Of a DNA stretch of 64,000 bases, positions 1 through 12,600 are shown in pieces. Positions within the stretch are counted from its first letter, which is position 1; each line of letters starts with the position of its first letter. The DNA is from Prunella strophiata. Lineage: Eukaryota > Chordata > Aves > Passeriformes > Prunellidae. Position numbers and translations under genes: made by a program. A model generated the notes under the pieces. The model was not told the origin of the DNA and did not search any database. It was given only the letters and a program-made list of their open reading frames with translations. The stretch covers positions 1,327,001-1,391,000 of the forward strand of contig JAZBQD010000014.1 in NCBI GenBank assembly GCA_036583965.1. Direction: 5' to 3'.

Positions 1-2636
1 TATGTACAGTAACATCTGACACTTCATGGCACATGTTAATTTTTTTTTCTGCAGCAGTGACCCTTCCCTCTCCACCTACAGAACATGTGATGCTTAGAAT
101 CAGAGAAATAGCATGGAGAGCTGCTGGGTCAACAGTTGTTTAACCCTCCCTGTGATAATGCAGAATTATTCTAGCCAGTGCACCACAAGTACTTTGTTTT
201 GTGCAGCTTTAAGTGACACAGCTGATTATCTCATCCACGCTGTCCCCTGCTGACACTCCAGTGTCAGGAATCTTTTCCTGGTCTTTGTCTAAATTTGCCT
301 GGTTTATATTTGATGGACTCCTAATCACTTGCTTTCTCTAAAAAAGTTCTCACTTTCAGTGCTCTTTTTGAATACTTCTCTGTAATTCCTATGGGTTCTA
401 CATGGAGTAGTCTTTAAGAATGGAGTGCACAGGACTTTTTGTTTGGTCCCTTGATGCAAGGTTGGTGACAAGGGCTGGGAAATTCCTCTTGTGTTGCAAT
501 TAGAATATACAGAGAGAAATGTGTCTGTTTTCTTAGATGATGAGAGAATTCTGAAACCTCACAGCTCCCTATGTCTTGTGGTTTACAAGATTTTATTTTC
601 TGTTTTCACTAATGTGATTTCATGTAATAGCTGGAGAAGGAAAATGCCATATTTATTTGGTGACCTGCTAAAGTCAATTGTAGGCAAGTCCACGTGGGTA
701 AAGCTCTCCTGCAAACACTCACACATGCACTTGCCTTCCTGTTCATGGGTAGTTTTGTTGTTTCCACGGATAAAGGAAAGCTGACATGCGAGTGTCAAAA
801 GGACAGGGTTTTAGGCCACAGCTAGAGGGCCAGGCAGTCAAATATTTGTGTAGCACAGAAGATGCACATAAATTTCCAGTGCCCTGCATATGTCCATGTC
901 AATGACTTAAGCAGAATGTGGGACCTCTAACCTTCAGGAATAAGATGAGCTGAACTTGTTCTGGTGCTGTTTCCTACTGATCTGCTCAATCTTCAGTGAT
1001 AAAATCCTCTCAGAGTAGATTTGATTCAACTCATGACAACAACCCCTTTTTGTTAGACTGAGATCAGGATAGAACCAGTCTCTTAATCTATTTGGCTTTT
1101 CTATTTTTGTACATTGATTGCTTATCAGGAAATAAATAAATGGGAAGGTAAAGGACTTGTGCACATCAGGGCAAAAAGCAATGGCCATTAAGCCTGTAAC
1201 TTACAGTATATGCCCTTTTAGCAATAAGGACACTGCTTGAAATTGTCAGTGTGACAGATTTACTCCTAATAGCTTAAGCAAATTTCACAGTTTACCCAGG
1301 TCATTTTGAAGTAAAAAACATTAATGTGTTTGGAATAAAAATTAAAGATTATAAACTTCATGCACATCTGCAGAGAGTCAGCCATATGCTTCATGTGTTT
1401 ATTTAAAATATTAGAAGGTTCTTGTTGGGATAGAATATGTTTCCTCTGTATCTATAATATAAATAATCTAAAGGCATTTAAATACATTTTGACATTTAAG
1501 CATATGCTTAAATCACTTGTAACATATTGATTCAGTCCTGTTCTACCAACACACACCCAAGACTAGAGAGTGTAGAACTTTATAAACAGTTTGTATGATG
1601 CACAGGGCTTTGTGTAGGCTCTTATTGTATCAAGCCATGCAGGAAAACAAGGAAGAAAGGGGAGAGAAGGAAGATAAAGAAGGAAAGAAGGATGAGTGTG
1701 TGTGTACCTGCAGTGTACAGTGAAGTGTTGGTCATCTTCCCCCCTGGAACTGGGCTACCCTTACTGCTCTCATTTCCTGGTGGAGTTGGAAGGGCAGCCC
1801 CAAACTGTGTGTAATTTACCCAGAGTGTTAAGTACTAGTTGTGCTTTGGACACACATTTACACACACACTTTTCTTATTTCAAGTGGTTGATGAAGGGTC
1901 TCAGAGTTTTGCTCGAACCGACTCGGTTCAAAGGTGATCACTCTTTACGCAGTACCAGGATGTTGAGCAAAGCTTGTTAAGTGAAAACCAGCACCAGTTG
2001 CTCCTAAAAGCAGGGGGCCAATACCTTGGCTTGCTCCTGATGTCATTGTTATAATGGGACACTTCAGAGAAACAGAGGTGGCATAAACAAAGCTTTAGGT
2101 CTATTCCACGGGATGCTGAAACTCTGGAATAAATTCAGCATGTGTTTAAATAAAGAGGATGGTTCACCTGCTCACAACTTTTGAGGGATTGCTCAGGCAT
2201 TTACACACCTAATCTCTCTGCTGGACTGGGCCAGAACACTTAACATTCTGTAGGATTGAGCCCTGAGTGTCTAATTACCATAAAAAATATACGGTGGGGA
2301 ATGATTATGCACTGGTAGGGGGGAGGGTAGAGTAACCCTAATAAATCTTTTTGATCTTTAATTTCTCTACTAAAGTATAAATCAGCTCTGTATTTTTCTA
2401 AAGCCTGGGTTGGTAACAGATATTAATGTAGCTGAGGCGAAAATTAAGATGGTGTGCCTGAATACTATTGCAAGGAGAGTTGACTGTATCACTGAGGGTG
2501 GGGTCTTGTGGGTAGAGGAAGACAATTTGGTGGCTGAACAGCATGCACACCACAGCATGCACTTCCAGTGAAGGCATGGTCTTCCTCCAGCCCCCTTGGA
2601 AATATATCCAAGACAGTAAGTTGATGGAAACAACAA
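1..2636. other. Anonymous noncoding DNA, no gene seen
   Basis: AT-rich unique sequence. Reading frames are short (under 100 codons), show no domain or composition typical of coding exons, and overlap one another on both strands. I saw no repeat family in it apart from a purine-rich stretch near 1640-1696. It is probably intergenic or intronic vertebrate DNA. Confidence 0.6.
1640..1696. repeat. Purine-rich low-complexity tract
   Basis: Nearly all A and G, built from GGAA, GAAGG and GAGAAGG words with only a few T interruptions. It is low-complexity sequence with no clean period. Confidence 0.6.
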
Positions 2637-2673
2637 TTTTTTTTTCTTTTTTTTTTTTTTTTTTTTTTTTTTT
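2637..2673. repeat. Poly(T) tract, 37 bp with one C
   Basis: Nine T, one C, then 27 T. On the minus strand this yields poly-lysine in two overlapping reading frames (around 2382-2813), which are therefore artefacts. Confidence 0.9.
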
Positions 2674-4379
2674 GTGGAGGAGAGTGCATCTAGATGTTTA
2701 CATGCTGAAAGACGTGTTCTGAGATGACTCTGGTTGCTCATCTCAACTTTATTATTAATAATCCTTGAAGGCTGTAGATCCAGATTTCCAGTTAGCATGA
2801 GACTGCCTAGCACTGCACTTTTTAAGTGGGTTAGACTTAAGAAATGAATGTAGGCAACCTTAATTCTCTGTTAACGTTTTTTTTTGCGTGTGGGAATATA
2901 TTTATATGCACATATACTCACAGACATACAAGTGAAATATAGCAAAGATGCATTAATTTTACATTGATTCAAAATATTTACAATTTCAGTTAAGATGATC
3001 GTGCTAAAGTGACAGAAAATAGTAAGTATTAACTCTGCACTGTAAGTAATGACAAGTACTGTAGATCCTCACAGAAAAAAACAATTGCCTGTGGCATCCA
3101 CACAATATTTAAATTGGTAATCTCAAAAGAGAGGATGCTTAGATTTTCAAGCTTGTTTTTGGAAACTCTTATCTTAGCTGAGAATGTAAGTTTAGGAGAA
3201 GTTGATAATTTAGAGCCTGTTTTGTTTTTTCTTCTTGAGAGCTGAGAGACTGATGTCAGAACTTCTTGGATAAGAGGAACGTTCACTATCTTTTGAAATA
3301 CTGCTATGTAACTACAAGGATGAAATCTCAGAATGATCTCAAGCCTGGGTGAACCTCAAAAGGTGAAATTTCACCTGCACAGACCCATTTTGTCATTATC
3401 TATTCATTCAATGATCTTTGTTTTTCTATTTGTGTGCAATTTTTTTAATACCACATGACAGTAAATCCCCTCTTGCCACACCCTTGAAAGCAGCACTTCA
3501 AGAGACAGATGATATTCAATAATGTTTATTCTCTTCAAGTCTAGAAGGGCAAAATAAATTTTGTGCACCTTTGTTTGAGCCTTCCCTGGGTGTGCTCATA
3601 CCAAGTGAGTTCTGCTTGGCCATGACTTGGAGGAACAGTTCAGCAAGCTTGTGAAATCAGTGTTGTGCTCCTCACAGCCAAAGGAAGGAAAGAGAATGAT
3701 ACCACTCTAAAATCTGAGCTCAGGGTCTGCAAAGAAAATAACTGACTGAAATACTTGCAGTTGCCTGGGAGTAAGTGAAGAGGTTTGTTAAATGCTGTAG
3801 ATGTCCATGACATTGTCCTCTGGTTTTTTTTCCCCCCCTATTTGACTCTCTTCTGGTAACATCAAGTCCTGAAATACTTCAGTGCTGGAAGAGCAGCTAG
3901 AAATATCTCAGAGCATTGTTTAAAAATGTCTTTTGTGTTTTGTACCTTTTAATACCTCCCCACTGAAGTAGCTGTCTCTCAGTCAAGGAGTGCCACCAGT
4001 TACTCACTTGGGTAGCAGCTGCAAGAGAGCTGAGGATCCAATCCTGTGATGCACTGAGAGACTCCACAAAGGAATTAAATTGCTCAGGGTTACTGAGGTT
4101 GCTCTGTGCCACACGTGTTCAGTTTTTTATTTGCTAAAGTCACCCACCTAAAGAGGTAACACATACTGAAGGTAGAATCAGAGATTTTGGAGGAAAACAC
4201 CCAAGCCTATCGTGTTATTTACAAGCAAGTTTGACATTTCTTATTTTCTTAAATTACATAAGGTTGTTAAGAGGGATAAAAATCTCAGATTTTTTTTTTT
4301 TTCCTTTGCTTTAAGGATACCAGAATAATTATTCAAGGAATATGTCAGGTCAAGTGTTAACAGTATGTGCTGTAAATTT
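2674..4379. other. Anonymous noncoding DNA
   Basis: Unique AT-rich sequence with no supported gene, RNA or transposon. A 13-bp poly(T) lies at 4290-4302. The sequence just before the 4396 duplication ends in a 16-bp poly(A) (4380-4395). Confidence 0.55.
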
Positions 4380-4395
4380 AAAAAAAAAAAAAAAA
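4380..4395. repeat. Poly(A) tract abutting the tandem duplication
   Basis: Sixteen A followed directly by GAAAAAAGGGAAAG, the 14-bp word that also begins the second copy of the duplication and follows its end. The A tract itself is present only at the left edge, so it lies outside the duplicated unit. Confidence 0.85.
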
Positions 4396-5149
4396 GAAAA
4401 AAGGGAAAGTAAAGCACCACACACAAGAACCAACCATCTGTTCCAAAAAGCTCTTACAGTCATATCAGTCTTGGTAAGGATTTAAAAAATACAGTACAAT
4501 TTCTGTGTTAAGATTTACTAAAAGAATTAACAGATTTACCTCAATTAAATGATCCAGAGTAACTTCTGTACAAGGTATATTTACAATGAAATTATATAGC
4601 CAGAAAGTAAAATATTTGCAGATCTTCTTGTATGGCTGGATTTGTGTGAAAATAATATTACCTAAAGAAGACAGCATTTTCAAAAGCAGTATCTTCAAAA
4701 TGTGATGCAAAGAGACTCAATTCCTTTAGTGTAGTCTATGAAATAAGAGAGAACTTAATTAAATTAAGAGAACTTGCATTTTCCTCCCATTGCTGAATGC
4801 TCAAAGTACAATGACTCCTGGCATAAAAGTTGTTGATGGCAAAAAAAGTCAGAAATAATTATTTTGGTTGGAAAAATCCTCAGGAATTCTATAGTCCATA
4901 GCTGGGACTGCAGGCCTGCAGCTTGTTTATTTTACTCAAGGGTTAGCTTTTTTTGTGTGTTAACTGTGGAGTAAAACAACCCTAGGCTAGGCTCTTGGTG
5001 GCAAGGAACCCAAGTTTCCTTAGGAACTACAGAATTAGCTGTTTGACTCAAGCCTTGAAGAAGAAAGCAAATAGTGAATATGATTTTTTTCTGGTGACCC
5101 AGATGGTGAGAGGTGCATTAAAAGGAGGAGGATGAGCAGGAGGTGGGGT
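4396..5149. repeat. Tandem duplication, copy A (754 bp)
   Basis: This segment is repeated head to tail in 5150-5871. By eye the two copies match base for base except that copy A has 32 extra bases at 4552-4583. The word GAAAAAAGGGAAAG occurs at 4396, 5150 and 5872, that is at the start of each copy and directly after the second, as expected of an unequal exchange or slippage event using short homology. Neither copy contains a recognisable gene. Near-identity means either a very recent duplication or an assembly artefact in which two alleles that differ by the 32-bp indel were joined in series. Confidence 0.93.
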
Positions 5150-5871
5150 GAAAAAAGGGAAAGTAAAGCACCACACACAAGAACCAACCATCTGTTCCAA
5201 AAAGCTCTTACAGTCATATCAGTCTTGGTAAGGATTTAAAAAATACAGTACAATTTCTGTGTTAAGATTTACTAAAAGAATTAACAGATTTACCTCAATT
5301 AAATGCAATGAAATTATATAGCCAGAAAGTAAAATATTTGCAGATCTTCTTGTATGGCTGGATTTGTGTGAAAATAATATTACCTAAAGAAGACAGCATT
5401 TTCAAAAGCAGTATCTTCAAAATGTGATGCAAAGAGACTCAATTCCTTTAGTGTAGTCTATGAAATAAGAGAGAACTTAATTAAATTAAGAGAACTTGCA
5501 TTTTCCTCCCATTGCTGAATGCTCAAAGTACAATGACTCCTGGCATAAAAGTTGTTGATGGCAAAAAAAGTCAGAAATAATTATTTTGGTTGGAAAAATC
5601 CTCAGGAATTCTATAGTCCATAGCTGGGACTGCAGGCCTGCAGCTTGTTTATTTTACTCAAGGGTTAGCTTTTTTTGTGTGTTAACTGTGGAGTAAAACA
5701 ACCCTAGGCTAGGCTCTTGGTGGCAAGGAACCCAAGTTTCCTTAGGAACTACAGAATTAGCTGTTTGACTCAAGCCTTGAAGAAGAAAGCAAATAGTGAA
5801 TATGATTTTTTTCTGGTGACCCAGATGGTGAGAGGTGCATTAAAAGGAGGAGGATGAGCAGGAGGTGGGGT
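5150..5871. repeat. Tandem duplication, copy B (722 bp)
   Basis: Second direct copy of 4396-5149. It lacks the 32 bp found at 4552-4583; the junction lies between 5305 and 5306. All other positions appear identical to copy A. A 14-bp repeat of the unit's start follows at 5872-5885 and then the sequence becomes unique (AATGAAAG...). Confidence 0.93.
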
Positions 5872-5885
5872 GAAAAAAGGGAAAG

Positions 5886-8800
5886 AATGAAAGAATACAG
5901 ACTGCTCTGGCTGGGCAAGTTAAGCATGCCTGAGTTATCTTTTGGTGGTACATTCTATGCTCTGCACTGCTTTTTAAGTTACATCTCAAAGCTGAGCTCA
6001 GTAACATTATGGAATAAAATCTTGGGAAACAATTCATGAATTCATATAATCCATGTGCACAGGGAAGGGCTGCAGATCCAGAGGCTTGGAGAGCATAAAT
6101 GTGGTTCTCAGTGAGTAGGATCTGGTGTTATGGACTGCATCATGTGGTGGTGTTGTGGCCTCATGTTCCCAGTCCTGAGAATTTGTCTTGTAGATTTTTG
6201 CTGCTGTGCACTTCTGCTAACCAGACCCCACACCCTTCCCTCAGCCCCTGTGCTCTCTGTTCTTCTGTTCTTTGTGAACATCTTCTGCTGAACTCTCCTG
6301 TGTTTTCAGGGCTCATTGGAGGTTTATGGCACTGGATACTAATTAGTCTTCCCAGCATGAACTCCCCCAGTATATTATTACAGCAATGAAAATATCACTG
6401 CTTGCCTAAGTGTTTGATCTTAAGGCAACCTATCTGCAGGTTTTGGTATGAAGCTGGGGTTAATCCCAGACTGAACATCTACAGGTTTGAGGGGAATTCT
6501 GATCAGCAATTTTATAGGCAGTTCAGGTTTATTAGTAGTTAGAGTTATGATTGAGCTTGACTCTCCTGTCTGGATTGATCCTGAAATGTGCTGATCTTTT
6601 GCTCTTTTAACAGAGAAATAGGAAAAAAAACCAATGTGGGTCTTTGTGAGAGGCACTGTGCTGCCTCTTGTATTCAGCACAATGCACTGAGCATGTTGTG
6701 TGCAGTTTTCCATATTTAATGGGTCTTTTATCAAACAGAGTTGCTTTAAGCAATGGAATAAAATGAACTGTGTGCAAGTTGTTTCCTTGGCTTCTGATAT
6801 CCCCTCTCAATCCAAGTTTTCCATTCCCCCATTGACTGCAAATCAAACTGAAAGTGTAAAAAGGGAATGAAAAGATTTATCTGCTTCCATTAGCAAACAC
6901 TATATCTAACAAAGAGATTCAGTTAATGAATAAATAAACACATAGGAGGCACACAGATGTTTTGCCTAAGTTTTTTGGTTTTGTTTTGTTGGTTTTTTTC
7001 TAATAATTTCTGAAAAACACCGTTGAGTCTTCTTAATTGGCACAGGGGCCTCACCAGAGAGAGAAACATGACAATTAAGCAATCAGTCCAGTGATCAGAG
7101 GTGCCATGGAATATCTGTGCACCTTTTCTGCTGGTAGACAGTAGGTGCCAAATCCACAGCTCATGTAAATTGGCACAGAATTGTTGATCCCAAACGTTCT
7201 GGCCCTTAGTTTGGGCTCTTGTGTACTGGAAACACTTTAACTTGCTCTGCCAATGTCAAGCCTGGTTTGTAAGCAGAAGAGAAGGACAGCAGAAATGAAG
7301 CAGGATTTGTGTGCTGGGACACTTATTTCTGCTCCAGTGCCTTTGCAGGCACCAAAGTAGCTTTCAGACTAAAATCTAGACATGGAAGGAAGATGATCTA
7401 AGTGCAACACCTATCACTGACCTTGAAGAAGTAAGTTTATCTCTCCATAGCAGATACTATTACATTCTAACCTGTAAAAGCAGAATTATGGTATCATACC
7501 ACTGTGCTGAGGTTGCCCATATCTATAAAAAAAGGGTCAGTGCACTGAGACAGGAGATGTTAAAGAAACTAAAAAGTCTGTAATTTTTTATTAGGAATTA
7601 GCCTCTGCCATTTATGGCTTTCATATTCACTTATGTGTGTGGTCATAATCTTTCATCTGGCTACTGTGACTCCTGTGAGAGGTTAATTTGTAAGGGTTAA
7701 TTCTCAGAAATTGCTATGTAAATATGTCCTCAGGGAGGGACAGGCCAATTAGAACTACCTCTTATGGTGCAATATTTGCAACTTCATAACCTTTAGTAAG
7801 CCTTTAATATGGCTTCAGGAAAAAGAAAAAATCCTCTGTGGTTGGTTTTCAGGGAAGATCCTAAGGCACATAAATATGAACTGAGTTTGATAACATTACT
7901 TGAACTTAGGTTCTAAATTTATATTCAGACACTCAAAGAAGCAAAAAGATTTTTCAGAAGTGCTGAGAATTGAAATTTGAGTCCAGTTTCAGTTGGTGGA
8001 AAGCTTGCCACTTCTGGAACCCAGCTCACTGATCAGATATCTAAATATGAGTATGAACTGTAATTTGCAAATTTTCATCATGACAAAACCATCCAGACCA
8101 TGGAAAATCATGATTTTAAAGACTTGTTTTTCCTCCCATTTCTTAATGAGTGTAATTTCAACCAAAGCTGTTTATTCCCAACTCCCTCCCCCTGCTGTGT
8201 CTGAAGGTAGAGATATTTAATGGATTTGTGTGCACTACATGCCAGCTACATCTAAGGGCATTTGTAAGAACAATAAATTACAGATTTTGCTTGAGAAAAT
8301 AAATAATATTTGAAGCTGATGCCTTTGATCCTCAGCACTGGACAATCAGCATGGGAGAAAGATGCAAGGATGCTAAACCTCACTGATTTTAATGGGAAAG
8401 GCATGGCTTTGCCATTGCCATCATTTGAAGGTGCTACCCTGGATGCTTTGTGACCTTTCCACGTTCAGAGAATATTTTATGGGTAGATGGTGTTCTCCTT
8501 GAGTAGAAAAGCATCATCTTTTACGTAATGTGAGCCTGTGTATTTTAGGGAAAACTTTAAGTACTTACTCTCTTCATTTTTTTTTCTTACCATTTTTTTA
8601 TTCCTTTTTAGTTTTCTTGGACTCATCCCACTGCTCTCCTCCCTCTGCCCAAATGGAGGTGGCTTCTAATTTAAAGCTGACCTTTGCCGGGGTCTGTGGC
8701 TTCTAAGAGTGCTTTACCCTTTGTTGAAGTGGTTTTTAACTTTACTTTATATTTTAAAAAAAGATCAGTTGGGAGATTCTAATGCTCCCAATCCAGCTTT

Positions 8801-9659
8801 TCTACTAACAGTGCAAGTTAAAAGTCAGCATGGCTGAGAATAAGGGATACAGGGGAGAACAGGAGCAAAGGAAAGTGCATATTGATGCACAGGAGTAATG
8901 CATAGGAACTCTTCATTGGGGTGGTCTCATTGTTTCTGAGTAGAGTCCTCTAGGTAAGGATTGAATATATTTATTGCTCAGTCATATCCAAAAATCTTTT
9001 GAAGGTGTTTTAAGAGAGCACTGAATCCCCATGACCTGTATTAAAATTAGAAACCCCACTGTTGTCTGGAATTTTCATTCTCAGATAATATATTGAAATT
9101 ACTGTAATTTTTATTTTAAAAAAATTATTTGTGGAGCTCTCATGTCTCTGATAACATCTGTTATGCACTCATCTTCACCAATCAAGTTCACAATTATTTT
9201 GAAGATTTTTTTTTTTTTTTAAGAAAAGTATAAATTCACTTGAAAAAATTGGAGGAGGGACATGGAAGCAGTGATGGGAGGGAGGAGGACAGGAGGTTAG
9301 GATTTTCTACTGAACTAAAAATTCAATTTTTATGTCAAGTAGCATTTTATATATTTCTTCAGAGCAAGTTTCTTGAGCTTTATTCTGAAGGTTTAGGCTT
9401 GGCAAAACCCATGTGCCCCATTCCCTACATGTGTGTTTGTTTTGAGGTTTATTAGGAAGTGGATGTGCATCTGGTGGTTTCACTCATACAAACTATTTTC
9501 ATTCAGATAAAAGTCTTCTGAAGGACACAAGACCTGTAAAGCCTCCTGGGGTCTCATACTGACTTGGATTTTATGACAACACCATGTTGAATTTCCACAA
9601 AGGTTTTAATCCCACTCCCTAACATCAAAAGGAGACTGATTCATAAAACATTACTTCTA

Positions 9660-9661
<2 letters not shown>
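5886..9661. other. Anonymous noncoding DNA
   Basis: Unique sequence of ordinary composition. Reading frames reach at most about 104 codons and none resembles a known protein. There is a short T-rich stretch at 6970-7010 and poly(T) near 9206-9220. No transposon was recognised. Confidence 0.55.

Positions 9662-9699
<38 letters not shown>
9662..9699. repeat. Poly(T) tract, 38 bp
   Basis: Uninterrupted run of 38 T. No convincing retroposed body or target duplication was seen on either side, so it may be an expanded homopolymer rather than a retroposon tail. Confidence 0.92.
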
Positions 9700-12600
9700 C
9701 CCTCAGAATCTTGCTATAGATCTTTTGGAAATGGAAGTAGATATTGTGTGTTGAATTGATTCATAGTTAAAAAGGAAAAAAAAAAAAAATCCAGCCCTGG
9801 AAGTGTAAGAACTATTGTCCTGAGAGAAACATCTTGACAATTGGGCAACTTCAATTTCTGAAAAATCAAAAAATAAGGATAAAGAACAAAAAAGTGCCCA
9901 TAAAATACATGAAACAGATGAATTTCTGTAGCTGCAACATTAATATATCAACACTGTCAAAAAGTCATAATTGTCTCAGCACTGTAACATTATTTATTTA
10001 ATATTGAGAAGCTATTATTGCACTCTAGTTAAGAAAAAACACTCTTACCTTAAAAATGCATGAAAATAATATTAAAAATTAACACTAAAACTATACAATG
10101 TGGCAGTAGGAGGCTCAGCAAATTGATAATGGAATAGGGAGACTTTCAAACCAGGTCAGAAACTACTACATGATATCTTTTTGATGACATGTGAGAGATG
10201 AGACATAAAACATGCCCATTTCCCAGGAAAAAATGAGCCCATTTGTAGAACTTTGCCATCAAACAAAAGCATAAAATACTGAAGGATGCCTGCAATACTG
10301 GGGCCAAGCATGGAGTAAGGGACTTTGCAGAGTGAGCTTGGCTTTCTTCTGGAGCAAGCATTAACTAAAGCACACTGACAGAGGAGCATAGTGAGCATTC
10401 AGGGCTCCAATGAGTGTGATGTGGATGGAAATGTACAAATCCCAAACAGGAAATGTTTCACTGTTGCTAACTGTTCATTTAGGTGATGCTTCAGCTGCTC
10501 ATGTTCACATGGTAGTGGGGCCTGAGTGCAATCAGCAAGTTTGTCTCATTACACTAGATGTGCTGTTAAATAAAGACCTGTCATAAAATCCATGTCCCTT
10601 CTTCAGCTCTCTGTTGAATAGTGGGAATGAAGCTTTATCCACAATGAATTTTCTCCTCTGGCATTGACCACAGTGGTAGCACCAGCTCTTCAGAGCAATT
10701 CTTGTTTATAGCTGGGCTTTCAAATGGACTCTGCTCAAATTAATCGTGCATTTGGCTAATTTTTTCTCCTCTGATGGAAGTAGTACTGCTATGGAAAAAA
10801 CATTCATGTAATATTTTTCTTTGCAAGATGGAAATGGTTTCTCTCTAGATCATCCAAAAAGGGTTCTGTCCTGGAAATCCTGTGTTGTTTAGAATCTGCA
10901 GAAACGGGGAATGAAAGAAGAGTAAAAATACCTGTCCATAAAAGTGAAGGAATCATGCAGATATATGCCATGTGTGGTTTGCAGAATAGCTGGAATGAAG
11001 CTAAGTGGGGTTTCTAGAACAAGGCATCACTTCCATGACAGAAAGAAGACAAAGTTGTAGAAACAGCAGCAAAGTAAATAACAGACTACTACAAACCTGT
11101 ATGTGCTCCATTATTTTATTGCACAGTTTCCTCTACCATTTAACAATTACCTATACCATTTACCATTCCAGCTTTCCTGCTGTTGTTTTTGCACCCACTG
11201 ATCCATCTTTTATGGTGTATCCTTCATTCTTCTAGGGAATGTTTCAAACCAGTGACCAGAAAGTATCTTCAGTCAGTCACACATTTCAAATTTCCTTGAA
11301 GAACTTTCTTGACCAGGCACAATCTATTCTTGAGCACTTAAATTTGTAGCTCTTTAATTTTTTTCCTTCATTCTGTATCTACCTGAGTTCAATTTTGAAG
11401 TACTGTTTGTCTCTCTGAACTGAGTTTTTTCTCACTCATAATTTTGAACTTATTTTTGCATCCTTGGGTTGTGTGAAATGGTTATGAGGTTTCACAGGAC
11501 AAAAAGAACTCTCTAGCACTTAAGTGATCTTGTTTTAGAAATACTTTTTTTTTGTGGAAAGTGGGTTTTTAACATCCCAACTAAACCCAACAAGGAGCAG
11601 TATTTGACACATGCAGAAAGACAGAGAGAACAAAACTCCCACCTAGTATTTTTGTGAAACATCTTCAAAGATAAAAGAAAATACAGTTAAAGAGGAATGA
11701 TTATCAAATATAGCAATTTCTTTCTGTTCCTTTTGTAGAGGGTGCTGTACCACTCTGACCCCAGCTGCTTACAACCAGAATTATCTAATAGTCTTTCTCT
11801 TCTGAGCAGGGTTTCATCAGAACAAACAGATTTTGGGTTCTGGCTTCAGATGTCTTTGTTCTAGAGGAACTTGTAGAATGGGGGTTTATCTTGAGAATGT
11901 TTGTTCAGGTTCCTCATGGTATGTATTCTTCTTAAAACATGAATATTATATATAGAAACTGTATTATTGCTATAAGTTACAATAGAAGGGGAAAATGACA
12001 GTGGTGCTTAAATGGAGCTTGACAGTCTGCATAGCAGGCACCAGCCATCTGTGCTATGGCAGTACTGTTTGTATTTTAATGTTTAAACATACAGCAAAGA
12101 TAATTAAGAATAACTATAATTAAAAATGATTACAACAAATTACTTTTCCCTCAGCAGTGATGTGTGCCTGTAACTTATAAGTTAGTTGATGCAGTAACCC
12201 TTTGGTAAGGCAGATAGGATAGCTTTGCAATTCCCACCCTGTTTCTTGACAGTTCATAGATTTTTCAGGGGCTTTTATTTTGTTTTATTTTTTTTTTTTT
12301 CCCAAATGATGAAAGAATTTTACATACTGGGCTTCATACACCTATTTGATGCACAGTAATTATCAGTGAAATTTCATTCTTCATATCAGAATCTTCACTC
12401 TTTTTATTTTTTTTCCTTTTCCTGAGACAAGATTAAAAGTAGCATATTTCTCAAGCTACGGAAATAAAATGACAAGAAAAGAACACAAACTCACACATTT
12501 ATTTTCATTTTCAAAGAAAAATATTAATATTTTCTCTTGACAAAAAGAAAAAAAATTGAAACAGAAAGAAACCAACTTTTAGGATAAATTAATGCAGTAT

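Noticed and set aside
2382..2813. Poly-lysine ORFs
   Set aside because: They are translations of the poly(T) tract at 2637-2673 and nothing else in them is recognisable.
4840..4900. CR1-like string 'ggttggaaaaatcctcagga' in duplication copy A (also in copy B)
   Set aside because: It resembles the CR1 'ggttggaaaagacct' segment for a few bases only, and neither the terminal octamer nor the downstream segment is recognisable.
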